A DNA stretch of 23,814 bases, from positions 1-23,814 of the forward strand of contig DBNX01000030.1 in NCBI GenBank assembly GCA_002299465.1, written 5' to 3'. The DNA comes from Patescibacteria group bacterium UBA661 (GTDB lineage Bacteria > Patescibacteriota > Minisyncoccia > Phycocordibacterales > UBA918). Position numbers and translations under genes: made by a program. Below the pieces are notes generated by a model. It did no database searches, had not been told where the DNA came from, and saw only the letters and a list, made by a program, of their open reading frames with translations. Shown here piece after piece: positions 7,196 to 13,994 of the stretch; the first letter of the stretch is position 1; each line of letters begins with the position of its first letter.

Positions 7196-8713
7196 ATGAG
7201 TGTTGCTAGAGTTTACACTGTCCAACCCCACGTTCTCTCTGGCACGCTTGTCACTGTTGATGCTGATGTCTCTAACGGACTATATTCATTTACAGTTGTG
7301 GGACTGGCCGGCAAAGCAGTAGAAGAAGCCCGCGACCGCGTCAGTAGTGCCATCAAACACAGCGGGTACCATTCCCCGAAAAGCCAGAATCATAAAATCA
7401 CCATTTCGCTTTCGCCGGCCGACCTGAAAAAAGAAGGGCCTTTGTTTGATTTGCCAATTGCTATCGCTTACCTCATCGCGTGTGGAGAATTGACAACTAC
7501 CAGCCAAACTATCCTCATTGGCGAGCTGGCTCTTGATGGCACTCTCAGACCAGTGCGGGGAGTGCTTAATGTTGTCCAGGCGGCGGTAGCCGCTGGCTAC
7601 CAAGAAATTATTGTTCCGGCCGCCAACGCCACTGAGGCCGCTCTCGTTGCCGAGGCCACCATTTACTCTGCTACGACTCTCCAAGAAGTCATCGCCCACC
7701 TCACCAATCAACCCGAAGCCCCCCAGCGTCTTTCCGTACAACCAGTCACTGAATTTAAAGAAGAGTGGAGTGACAGTCGGGTGCTCTTAGAAGACATTCG
7801 TGGACAAGAAACTGCCAAACGCGCCCTTATCATTGCCGCCACTGGTCGCCATAATGTGATTCTGGTAGGACCACCGGGTACTGGCAAAACTATGCTGGCG
7901 CGGGCTTTTCAAAGTCTCTTGCCGCCCCTAACTCGCGCGGAGGTATTGGAGGTTATTGCTATTCACTCGCTCCAGCAGCCCGTCTTTAAGATTACCACCA
8001 ACCCGCCTTTCCGCGCCCCGCACCACACCGCCTCCCACACCGCTTTGGTCGGCGGCGGGACAAACCCCAAGCCGGGCGAGGTGACTTTAGCCCACCGCGG
8101 TGTACTCTTTATGGACGAGTTTCCAGAATTTGAAAGACGCAGCCTTGATGCACTGCGTCAACCCCTCGAAGATAAAGTAGTGAGTATCGCTCGCGTCCAG
8201 GGTTCGGCTATCTTTCCGGCTGATTTTGTACTCATCGCCGCCCTCAACCCTTACCGCGGACAAGAGGATGGTCGCACCGACCTGATGCGTGCCCTGACCG
8301 AAACTTACAAAGGCAAAGTTTCTGGTCCGATCTTGGATCGAATTGACTTGTGGGTAGAAGTACCTCATATCGACTACGAAACCTTACAGAAATTACCTTC
8401 CCAAAAAGACGAAACGGCTCTGGCAAGAGCGCAGATTAGCGAAGCCAGAGCGAAGCAAACAAATCGCTTCCGTACGCGCGGCATCACCACCAACGCCGCC
8501 ATGACCAGCCGCGACTTAACCGACTGTGTAACTTTAAACAAACCCGTGGAGGAACTTTTGCGCCTCTCTGCGACTAGACTTAATCTCTCACCGCGTAGTT
8601 ACCATCGTCTGGTAAAAGTTTCTCAGACTATCGCTGACCTAGCGGGAGCCGAAGAGATCGGTGAAGCACACGTTCTCGAGGCCTTGCAGTATCGGGTACC
8701 GCCGGGGCTGTAA
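7196..8713 (+). CDS. comM: ComM/YifB family Mg-chelatase-like AAA+ ATPase
   Basis: 505 residues from ATG 7196. The N-terminal S5/Lon-like domain covers about 1-170. The Mg-chelatase AAA+ core (about 195-395) has Walker A GPPGTGKT at 225-232, Walker B VLFMDE at 303-308 and SGPILDRIDL at 376-385. The C-terminal helical domain covers about 410-505. In naturally competent bacteria ComM is a hexameric helicase that extends branch migration during integration of transformed DNA. The loop after ALNP, which in many homologs holds a Cys cluster, has no cysteines here. I chose 7196 because it fits the family N terminus (MSVARVYTVQPHVLSG); an open frame continuing upstream overlaps traR. The gene ends inside a bidirectional terminator. 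Together with the type IV-like genes further on, it is compatible with DNA uptake. Confidence 0.95.
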   Translation: MSVARVYTVQPHVLSGTLVTVDADVSNGLYSFTVVGLAGKAVEEARDRVSSAIKHSGYHSPKSQNHKITISLSPADLKKEGPLFDLPIAIAYLIACGELTTTSQTILIGELALDGTLRPVRGVLNVVQAAVAAGYQEIIVPAANATEAALVAEATIYSATTLQEVIAHLTNQPEAPQRLSVQPVTEFKEEWSDSRVLLEDIRGQETAKRALIIAATGRHNVILVGPPGTGKTMLARAFQSLLPPLTRAEVLEVIAIHSLQQPVFKITTNPPFRAPHHTASHTALVGGGTNPKPGEVTLAHRGVLFMDEFPEFERRSLDALRQPLEDKVVSIARVQGSAIFPADFVLIAALNPYRGQEDGRTDLMRALTETYKGKVSGPILDRIDLWVEVPHIDYETLQKLPSQKDETALARAQISEARAKQTNRFRTRGITTNAAMTSRDLTDCVTLNKPVEELLRLSATRLNLSPRSYHRLVKVSQTIADLAGAEEIGEAHVLEALQYRVPPGL

Positions 8714-8741
8714 AAAACCGCCAGCTGGCGGTTTTTTACAG
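8708..8741. terminator. Bidirectional palindromic terminator
   Basis: A perfect 34-bp palindrome centred at 8724/8725, with an A6 run on the left, a T6 run on the right and a CCGCCAGCTGGCGG core. It includes the comM stop codon (8711-8713) and ends 20 bases before the stop of the convergent M23 gene. Both strands give a GC stem followed by T residues, so it should terminate both genes. Confidence 0.92.
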
Positions 8742-8760
8742 CCCCCAAAATAGCCCTCCT

Positions 8761-9738
8761 TTAAAATGGATTAATGGCTCCGCGTACCTCAAAGTGTAAG
8801 TGGGGTCCCGTTGAACGTCCGGTGTTACCCACGGCCCCAATCACTTGTCCCTGCGACACATAGGCACCGACACCAACATCGTTGCGAGATAAGTGAGCGT
8901 ACAAAGTCTGCACACCATTACCGTGTCTCACCACAATGTACTGACCAAAGCCACCATTCCAGCCCGAACTGCGCGAAACAATTACTTCCCCCGCACTGGC
9001 CGCACGCACTGGCGTACCGACTGGAGCTGCCAAATCAACGCCGTTAAAGCCGTGTATGCCTTGGGTCTTGATCGCCCCCGGCACAGGGTGAGCCAACCAA
9101 CCGCTAGCCACTCCGCGTCCCACGCCACGCGTATTGTTAGCGCGCACTGGCGGTGCTGATCTAATTATTCCACCCGGCACCACAATCTTTTCGCCTACCA
9201 CCAAATCACTATCAGAGCTTAGCTGATTGTACGCCATAATTTCCGTAGCGTCTCCATTGTAGGTTCTGGCAATAGCACTTATTGTATCGCCCCTTCTAAC
9301 CGTATGTTGAACGCCGGCTACTGGCAAAATAATTAAGGTTTGTCCTTCCTTAATTGCCGTCGCCCGCGGTAAATCATTAGCCCATAAAATGGTATTAGCC
9401 GTTACGCCGTACATCTCAGCAATGTGCGAAAGCGTATCTCCGGCTCTGACTGTATAAACACTAATCTCACCCCCCGTTGTCCGCGAAGCAGCAATAACAT
9501 CTTCCCCGACCGGACCCACTGACACTAAAGCATCTTCATTAATATGAACTTCCGCTCCACCTCGAAAACCCTGGGGATTGGGTTGCTTTAACGCTGATAA
9601 GACTGGCACATCAAGAATCGAGGAAGTGAGCAGTATTTCTGGTGCCAAATCAATTTTTTCTTCCTCGCTCGCACTAAACCAGCCCGCGTGCAAAGTAATC
9701 GGAATCGCCACAATCACAAAAAATACCGCCCACTCCAA
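8761..9738 (-). CDS. LysM-M23 (LytM-type) cell-wall peptidase
   Basis: An envelope protein of 325 residues from the TTG at 9738. It has an N-terminal hydrophobic segment (3-18), two LysM peptidoglycan-binding domains (about 94-139 and 144-188) and a C-terminal M23 domain (about 215-325). Zinc and catalytic residues are seen as Asp235, His282 (YAHL) and His313/His315 (GPHLHFEV). The first zinc His, normally four residues before the Asp (HxGxD), is Phe231. His229 lies six residues before it, in HGFNGVD. The start is doubtful: the frame stays open upstream to a TGA at 9859-9861 and encodes a plausible hydrophilic, Lys-containing tail, but it has no ATG, GTG or other TTG. ATT (9838-9840) or ATC (9829-9831) are possible rare starts. 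Role by family: cutting peptidoglycan cross-links in growth or division. Confidence 0.9.
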   Translation of the reverse strand: MEWAVFFVIVAIPITLHAGWFSASEEEKIDLAPEILLTSSILDVPVLSALKQPNPQGFRGGAEVHINEDALVSVGPVGEDVIAASRTTGGEISVYTVRAGDTLSHIAEMYGVTANTILWANDLPRATAIKEGQTLIILPVAGVQHTVRRGDTISAIARTYNGDATEIMAYNQLSSDSDLVVGEKIVVPGGIIRSAPPVRANNTRGVGRGVASGWLAHPVPGAIKTQGIHGFNGVDLAAPVGTPVRAASAGEVIVSRSSGWNGGFGQYIVVRHGNGVQTLYAHLSRNDVGVGAYVSQGQVIGAVGNTGRSTGPHLHFEVRGAINPF

Positions 9739-10030
9739 TTTGTTCCAATGCTGGGGGAGAGCTTTTTCTGTGTTTTCTGTTACCTGGTCAAGATTGCTTT
9801 CGTTTTGTTTATGACCAGTTTCTTTACTGATAGGTTGAATAGATAATTTCTTATGGACTCACCGCTTTTCTGACACTACGGGAACTTTTCGGAAACAAAA
9901 AGCGCCAACTTGCTACTTTTAACAACTGCGCCCAAACTCGGTAATTTATTTGGTGCGAGCTAAATTGTACCGAACCAAACCGACAGCGCAATTGACGAAT
10001 ACACATTTCTCTCGCTTTCCCATAACTAGG

Positions 10031-10050
10031 CTAAATTAGCGCCAATTTAG
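10031..10050. promoter_or_regulatory. Palindromic operator-like site, copy 1
   Basis: CTAAATT (10031-10037) and AATTTAG (10044-10050) form a 20-bp palindrome with one mismatched pair (10038/10043). It matches the site at 10081-10098 at 15 of 18 positions. The shared pattern is WAAATTAGSGCYAATTTA. Symmetric repeated sites upstream of a promoter suggest a dimeric DNA-binding protein. Confidence 0.5.
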
Positions 10051-10068
10051 AATGGTAATTTTGCCATT
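10051..10068. promoter_or_regulatory. Second palindrome type between the paired sites
   Basis: AATGG (10051-10055) and CCATT (10064-10068) flank an A/T-rich centre that is itself largely symmetric. It abuts copy 1 of the AAATTAG palindrome. It could be a separate operator or simply local symmetry. Confidence 0.3.
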
Positions 10069-10080
10069 GACATTCTTTTC

Positions 10081-10098
10081 AAAATTAGGGCTAATTTA
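10081..10098. promoter_or_regulatory. Palindromic operator-like site, copy 2
   Basis: AAATTAG (10082-10088) and CTAATTT (10091-10097) are perfect 7-bp arms around GG. The centre is 49 bp from that of copy 1 and the site ends 25 bases before the uvrD -10 box, at or just above the -35 position. A regulator here could control uvrD. Confidence 0.5.
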
Positions 10099-10120
10099 AA
10101 CCGCCCCATTATTTGGTTCG

Positions 10121-10129
10121 TGCTATAGT
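10121..10129 (+). promoter_or_regulatory. Extended -10 box of uvrD, leaderless start
   Basis: TGC followed by TATAGT (10124-10129), identical to the rpsO extended -10. Only 8 bases separate it from the ATG at 10138, so transcription should begin at or next to the start codon. Confidence 0.6.
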
Positions 10130-10137
10130 GTCTAACT

Positions 10138-12096
10138 ATGAGCTTAGACAGACCCTACTTAACCGGACTCAACGCCGCCCAGACAGATGCTGTACTGCAA
10201 ACCAACGGTCCTCTCCTTATTCTGGCGGGGGCTGGTTCGGGCAAAACCCGAGTCATTACTCACCGCATAGTCCACCTAATCCACTCCGGGGTACACCCCG
10301 AAAACATTTTGGCGGTAACTTTTACCAACAAAGCCGCCCGTGAAATGCGCGAACGCGTGCAATCCTTGATTCATAAATACCCCCCGAGCGAACGGTCTGT
10401 CATTGATGCTTATCCCACCGTCACAACTTTTCACGCCTTGGGTGTGCGTCTCCTGAAAGAATTTCACAACCATCTTGGTTTACCTAGACATTTTGTTATT
10501 TACGATCGCTCCGACAGTCTGCGGGCTGTTAAACAAGCCCTGGAAACCGCCGGTTACAACCCCAAGGATTTTGAACCAAAGAAACTTTTAGCACGCCTCT
10601 CCCGGGCTAAAGGGGACGGGCTCAAGTGCTCCGACTTTAGTCAAACTGCCGAAACTTTCCCCGACCAAGTCGCGGCTAAAGTCTGGGAAAATTACGAAAA
10701 AATCCTCCACGCTGAGAAAGCACTTGATTTTGACGATTTGCTACTAAGACCCTTAGCCCTCCTTCGGGAAAACGAAGCCATCCGCGAGACTCTCCAAAAA
10801 CGCTACACCCATCTTCATATTGATGAGTACCAAGACACTAACGAAGTGCAGTTTGCTATTGCTCAAAGCTTGTGTGGTCCCGCCAAGAATATTTGTGTAG
10901 TTGGTGACATCGACCAAAACATTTATTCCTGGCGCGGCGCTAATATAAAAAATGTCTTGCAATTTGAACGTAATTTCAGCAACGCCCGTACTATTATTTT
11001 GGAAGAAAATTACCGCTCCACCCAAACCATTATCGCTGTTGCCAACGAAGTCATTGCCAAAAATAAAAACCGCATTCCTAAAGTTGCTTACACTAGTAAT
11101 GAGGCCGGGGAGCCAATTAGTCTTTACGTAGCCATGACGGGGACAGATGAAGCTGAGTACATCGCTCTTACCACCAAACAGCTGATTGCTGACGGTCGCA
11201 AACCCAGCGAAGTGGCGGTGCTCTACCGCACCAACTTTCAATCCCGCGCTCTGGAAGAAGCTTTTTTGAATCAAGGCGTACCTTACCAGCTACTCGGTAC
11301 GAAATTTTATGACCGAAAAGAAATAAAGGACGCCTTGTCGTATTTGCGCTTAGCTCTAAATCCCAGTAGCTTAACTGACTTAGCCAGAATAATTAACGAA
11401 CCGGCGCGGGGAATTGGTAAAGTGACTCTACTTAAAATCCTTGAGGGGAGGCGGGGGGAGTTAGTTGGTGCCACCCTCGAAAAGGTTAGTCGCTTCGATA
11501 CCATGATGCAAGACATTGCCGCCGCAGCTCGCACCAAACCATTATCAGAAACTATTACCTTCATCATCAAACGCACTGGGATTGAAGCAGAACTAAAAAA
11601 ATCAGGTACCGAAGACGACCTCTCTCGGCTTGAGAACTTGCGCGAATTAGTTACTCTCGCTAGTCGTTACGATGAGCTTGATCCAGAGGTGGGTGTAGAG
11701 CAATTATTAGAAATCGCCGCCCTCCAGAGTGATCAGGATGAACTAAAAGACAAAACTGAACTAGACGCTGCCCGCCTGATGACAATTCATGCCGCCAAGG
11801 GCTTGGAGTTTCCTGTAGTTTTCATTACCGGACTGGAAGAGGGCTTATTTCCACACGAAAGACTGGATGACGCCACCATTGACCAAGAGGAAGAGCGGCG
11901 GCTTTTTTATGTCGCTCTAACGCGAGCCTCTACCAAGATTTATTTAACCTACGCTCACTTACGCACCATTTACGGTAGCCAGCGCGTCAACGTGCCGTCT
12001 TCTTTCCTCAACGAAATTAGTCGTGAACATATTCAAAACGAAAATCCCGCTGGGCGTGGTAACTCTGGCTACGAGACAACAATTTTCCTTGATTAG
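10138..12096 (+). CDS. uvrD: UvrD/PcrA-type superfamily 1A DNA helicase
   Basis: An ATP-driven 3'-5' DNA helicase for repair and fork maintenance. Motifs in order: Q motif (LNAAQ, to Gln15), Walker A GAGSGKT (31-37), FTNKAAREM (62-70), DEYQDTN (229-235), VGDIDQNIYSWRGA (255-268, with Asn where Ser is usual), NYRS (291-294), TIHAAKGLEFPVVFI (549-563) and VALTRA (592-597). At 652 residues it is shorter than typical PcrA/UvrD (about 720-750). The missing part is the C-terminal extension, which in PcrA/UvrD carries the Tudor-like RNA-polymerase-binding fold. Transcription-coupled roles may therefore be reduced. The promoter is leaderless with operator-like palindromes upstream. rsmA follows after 64 bases. 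Confidence 0.95.
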   Translation: MSLDRPYLTGLNAAQTDAVLQTNGPLLILAGAGSGKTRVITHRIVHLIHSGVHPENILAVTFTNKAAREMRERVQSLIHKYPPSERSVIDAYPTVTTFHALGVRLLKEFHNHLGLPRHFVIYDRSDSLRAVKQALETAGYNPKDFEPKKLLARLSRAKGDGLKCSDFSQTAETFPDQVAAKVWENYEKILHAEKALDFDDLLLRPLALLRENEAIRETLQKRYTHLHIDEYQDTNEVQFAIAQSLCGPAKNICVVGDIDQNIYSWRGANIKNVLQFERNFSNARTIILEENYRSTQTIIAVANEVIAKNKNRIPKVAYTSNEAGEPISLYVAMTGTDEAEYIALTTKQLIADGRKPSEVAVLYRTNFQSRALEEAFLNQGVPYQLLGTKFYDRKEIKDALSYLRLALNPSSLTDLARIINEPARGIGKVTLLKILEGRRGELVGATLEKVSRFDTMMQDIAAAARTKPLSETITFIIKRTGIEAELKKSGTEDDLSRLENLRELVTLASRYDELDPEVGVEQLLEIAALQSDQDELKDKTELDAARLMTIHAAKGLEFPVVFITGLEEGLFPHERLDDATIDQEEERRLFYVALTRASTKIYLTYAHLRTIYGSQRVNVPSSFLNEISREHIQNENPAGRGNSGYETTIFLD

Positions 12097-12160
12097 TTTG
12101 CTTGTGCTAAATAGGGGAGTGGACTAATTTAAGCCAGCGCGGTACTTTACTTCTTAACGT

Positions 12161-12991
12161 ATGGCTAAAGATAAACCGGAATTATTCACAAAAAAGAAAT
12201 CTTTGGGGCAAAACTTTTTAACCAGTCCCGTGGTGCCGGGGTGGCTGTGTACCGCCGCCAATTTAGTCCCGGGTCAAACCGTGCTGGAGATTGGTCCCGG
12301 CACTGGTGTCCTGACCAAGGAATTACTGAATTACGGCGTACGCGTGGTGGCCATTGAGGCTGATTTGCGGGCGCTTGATTATCTCAAAACTAATTTTGCC
12401 GCGGCTCTTGCCGACCAGCAACTAATTCTCCACCACGGTGATGCTCGGGTTTTAGATTTTGCCCAGCTTGGTCTTAGCGACCAACAGTTTTCGGTGGTAG
12501 CTAATATTCCTTATTACCTATCTGGCCTTATTTTACGCCAATTACTTGACTCTACTACCCAGCCCCACACCATAGCCTTGCTCTTACAGAAAGAATTGGT
12601 GGAACGCATTGTTCGCGACCCAAAGTCATCATTGCTCTCACTGTCGGTACGGGTGTTTGGCGATCCTAAGTACATTAAAACTGTCAGCCGCGGTCATTTT
12701 TCGCCAGTCCCCCAAGTCGATTCGGCGATTTTGGCTATTTACAACATCAATCGCGAACGTCTAGCTGGTGTATCTAGCGAATTTTTCTTCACCCTTACCC
12801 ACGCTGGTCTTGGCAAACGACGCAAACAACTGCTGGGCTGTCTTAGTGACCTCTATGAACGACCTTCATTAATTGAAATCTTTACGTCCTTGGCTCTACC
12901 CCTTAACGTCCGCGGGGAAGACCTGTCGCTTGCTCAATGGCTAAACTTGGCTACGGCACTAGACCAAAAGAGAAAGTCTGGGCCAGGTTAA
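12161..12991 (+). CDS. rsmA: 16S rRNA dimethyladenosine transferase
   Basis: Dimethylates the two adjacent adenosines of the 3'-terminal 16S rRNA hairpin during late 30S maturation (KsgA), using SAM. It has 276 residues, normal length. N-terminal SLGQNFL (14-20), SAM-binding EIGPGTGVLT (43-52), acidic Glu66 for ribose, Asp94 for adenine, and target-binding NIPYYL (115-120) are all present. The C-terminal helical domain includes FSPVPQVDSAI. It follows uvrD, and a CTAATTTAA half-site resembling the uvrD palindromes lies 30 bases before the ATG. No strong promoter of its own is seen, so co-transcription with uvrD is likely. Confidence 0.96.
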   Translation: MAKDKPELFTKKKSLGQNFLTSPVVPGWLCTAANLVPGQTVLEIGPGTGVLTKELLNYGVRVVAIEADLRALDYLKTNFAAALADQQLILHHGDARVLDFAQLGLSDQQFSVVANIPYYLSGLILRQLLDSTTQPHTIALLLQKELVERIVRDPKSSLLSLSVRVFGDPKYIKTVSRGHFSPVPQVDSAILAIYNINRERLAGVSSEFFFTLTHAGLGKRRKQLLGCLSDLYERPSLIEIFTSLALPLNVRGEDLSLAQWLNLATALDQKRKSGPG

Positions 12992-13060
12992 CACCACTCG
13001 GCTCAGGCGATTTTTATCAACAAAAATTGTATACAACTCGCTATCGACAACTTCGCCAGC

Positions 13061-13069
13061 TGTTATACT
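13061..13069 (+). promoter_or_regulatory. Extended -10 box of the first T4SS-like unit
   Basis: TGT followed by TATACT (13064-13069), with 7 bases before the ATG at 13077: a leaderless arrangement. A perfect 10-bp palindrome, TTGTATACAA, lies at 13027-13036 and may be a regulator site. Confidence 0.55.
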
Positions 13070-13076
13070 AAATAGC

Positions 13077-13976
13077 ATGGACTATTTACGTAATCCGAAA
13101 ATTTTGGGTTCGTTTCTAATTGGCTTTGCCTTAGTGGGCGGTACCTACACTTTGACGAACTTTGGCGAACCCCGATTAGCACCCCCAGCTCCAGGCGCAG
13201 CCATGGTAGAAGCTGCTCCTGTACGCACCCCAATCCCGATAAAAGATTCTGACGGTGACGGAGTAGGAGATTGGCGCGATCAATTTATCACCACCCCCGC
13301 CATCACTATCGATGAAGATGCTATTTCCAATTATGTCCCGCCCACTACTTTAACTGGCAGACTGGGCGTTTCGCTGGTAGAAGATATGCTCCGCGTTAAA
13401 ATCGGTGGTCCGGTAGCCAAAACCACTGAGCAGATATTGCAAGAAAATGTTGCTGAAATTAGAAGCACCGCCATTACTGATGACATCTATGATATCCGTG
13501 ATATCAGATTGGGTGTTGATACCAGTAATGATGCTATCCGTACCTACGGTAACGCCCTGGCTGAGATTGTTTTTAGATACAATGTACACGGGCTAGAGGG
13601 TGAGCTGGATTTGCTTTTTAATCAAGTTACTAGCCAAGGCGCTGTTGATAACACCAGAAACCTTCGTGCTCTTGCCTCTATGTATAAAAATTACCGAGAC
13701 GCCACCCTGGCTTTAGTTGTTCCACCACAATTTGCTCGACCCCATCTTGATCTTATTAATGTTTACAATGCTCTTTATCTAAATATCGCTAGTATGGCCG
13801 AAGCCGAAGTTGACCCACTAGCTTCCCTGGTTCGCCTGAGGCGTTACGAAGAAGATGTCCAGGGTTTGGGATTAGCTCTAGCCAACATTTATGATGCTCT
13901 TCGCCCGCATTCGGCTGTCTTCGTGGCTGGTGATCCTGTTATTGCACTGATGGGTATCGAGCTTGAAGGCCTTTAA
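13077..13976 (+). CDS. Membrane-anchored protein with TSP3-like Ca-binding motif, T4SS-associated
   Basis: 299 residues, function unknown. A short cytoplasmic start is followed by one membrane span (about 8-29), a Pro/Ala-rich linker (31-55), an acidic DSDGDGVGDWRD motif (57-68) and a mainly helical domain (about 90-299). The motif matches thrombospondin type 3 / EF-hand-like calcium loops found in many bacterial surface proteins, so calcium binding outside the membrane is a reasonable inference. It is the first gene of a leaderless unit with the exported 613-residue protein and the VirB6-like channel, so it is probably an envelope part of the same apparatus. Confidence 0.85.
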   Translation: MDYLRNPKILGSFLIGFALVGGTYTLTNFGEPRLAPPAPGAAMVEAAPVRTPIPIKDSDGDGVGDWRDQFITTPAITIDEDAISNYVPPTTLTGRLGVSLVEDMLRVKIGGPVAKTTEQILQENVAEIRSTAITDDIYDIRDIRLGVDTSNDAIRTYGNALAEIVFRYNVHGLEGELDLLFNQVTSQGAVDNTRNLRALASMYKNYRDATLALVVPPQFARPHLDLINVYNALYLNIASMAEAEVDPLASLVRLRRYEEDVQGLGLALANIYDALRPHSAVFVAGDPVIALMGIELEGL

Positions 13977-13994
13977 AATTTATTATTTTTTATT

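Larger units (their letters stand above)
9739..10137. other. Non-coding control region between the M23 and uvrD genes
   Basis: About 400 bases separate the two divergent genes. The 9739-9858 part may still encode the M23 N terminus. The rest has no plausible gene. It holds a broken inverted repeat with AATTTA (9943-9948) and TAAATT (9961-9966), the three palindromes listed separately between 10031 and 10098, and the uvrD -10 box. This is the largest and most motif-rich intergenic region of the window. Confidence 0.6.

Noticed and set aside
9739..10137. LexA/SOS box upstream of uvrD
   Set aside because: No match to the LexA box types I know; the palindromes there have a different pattern.
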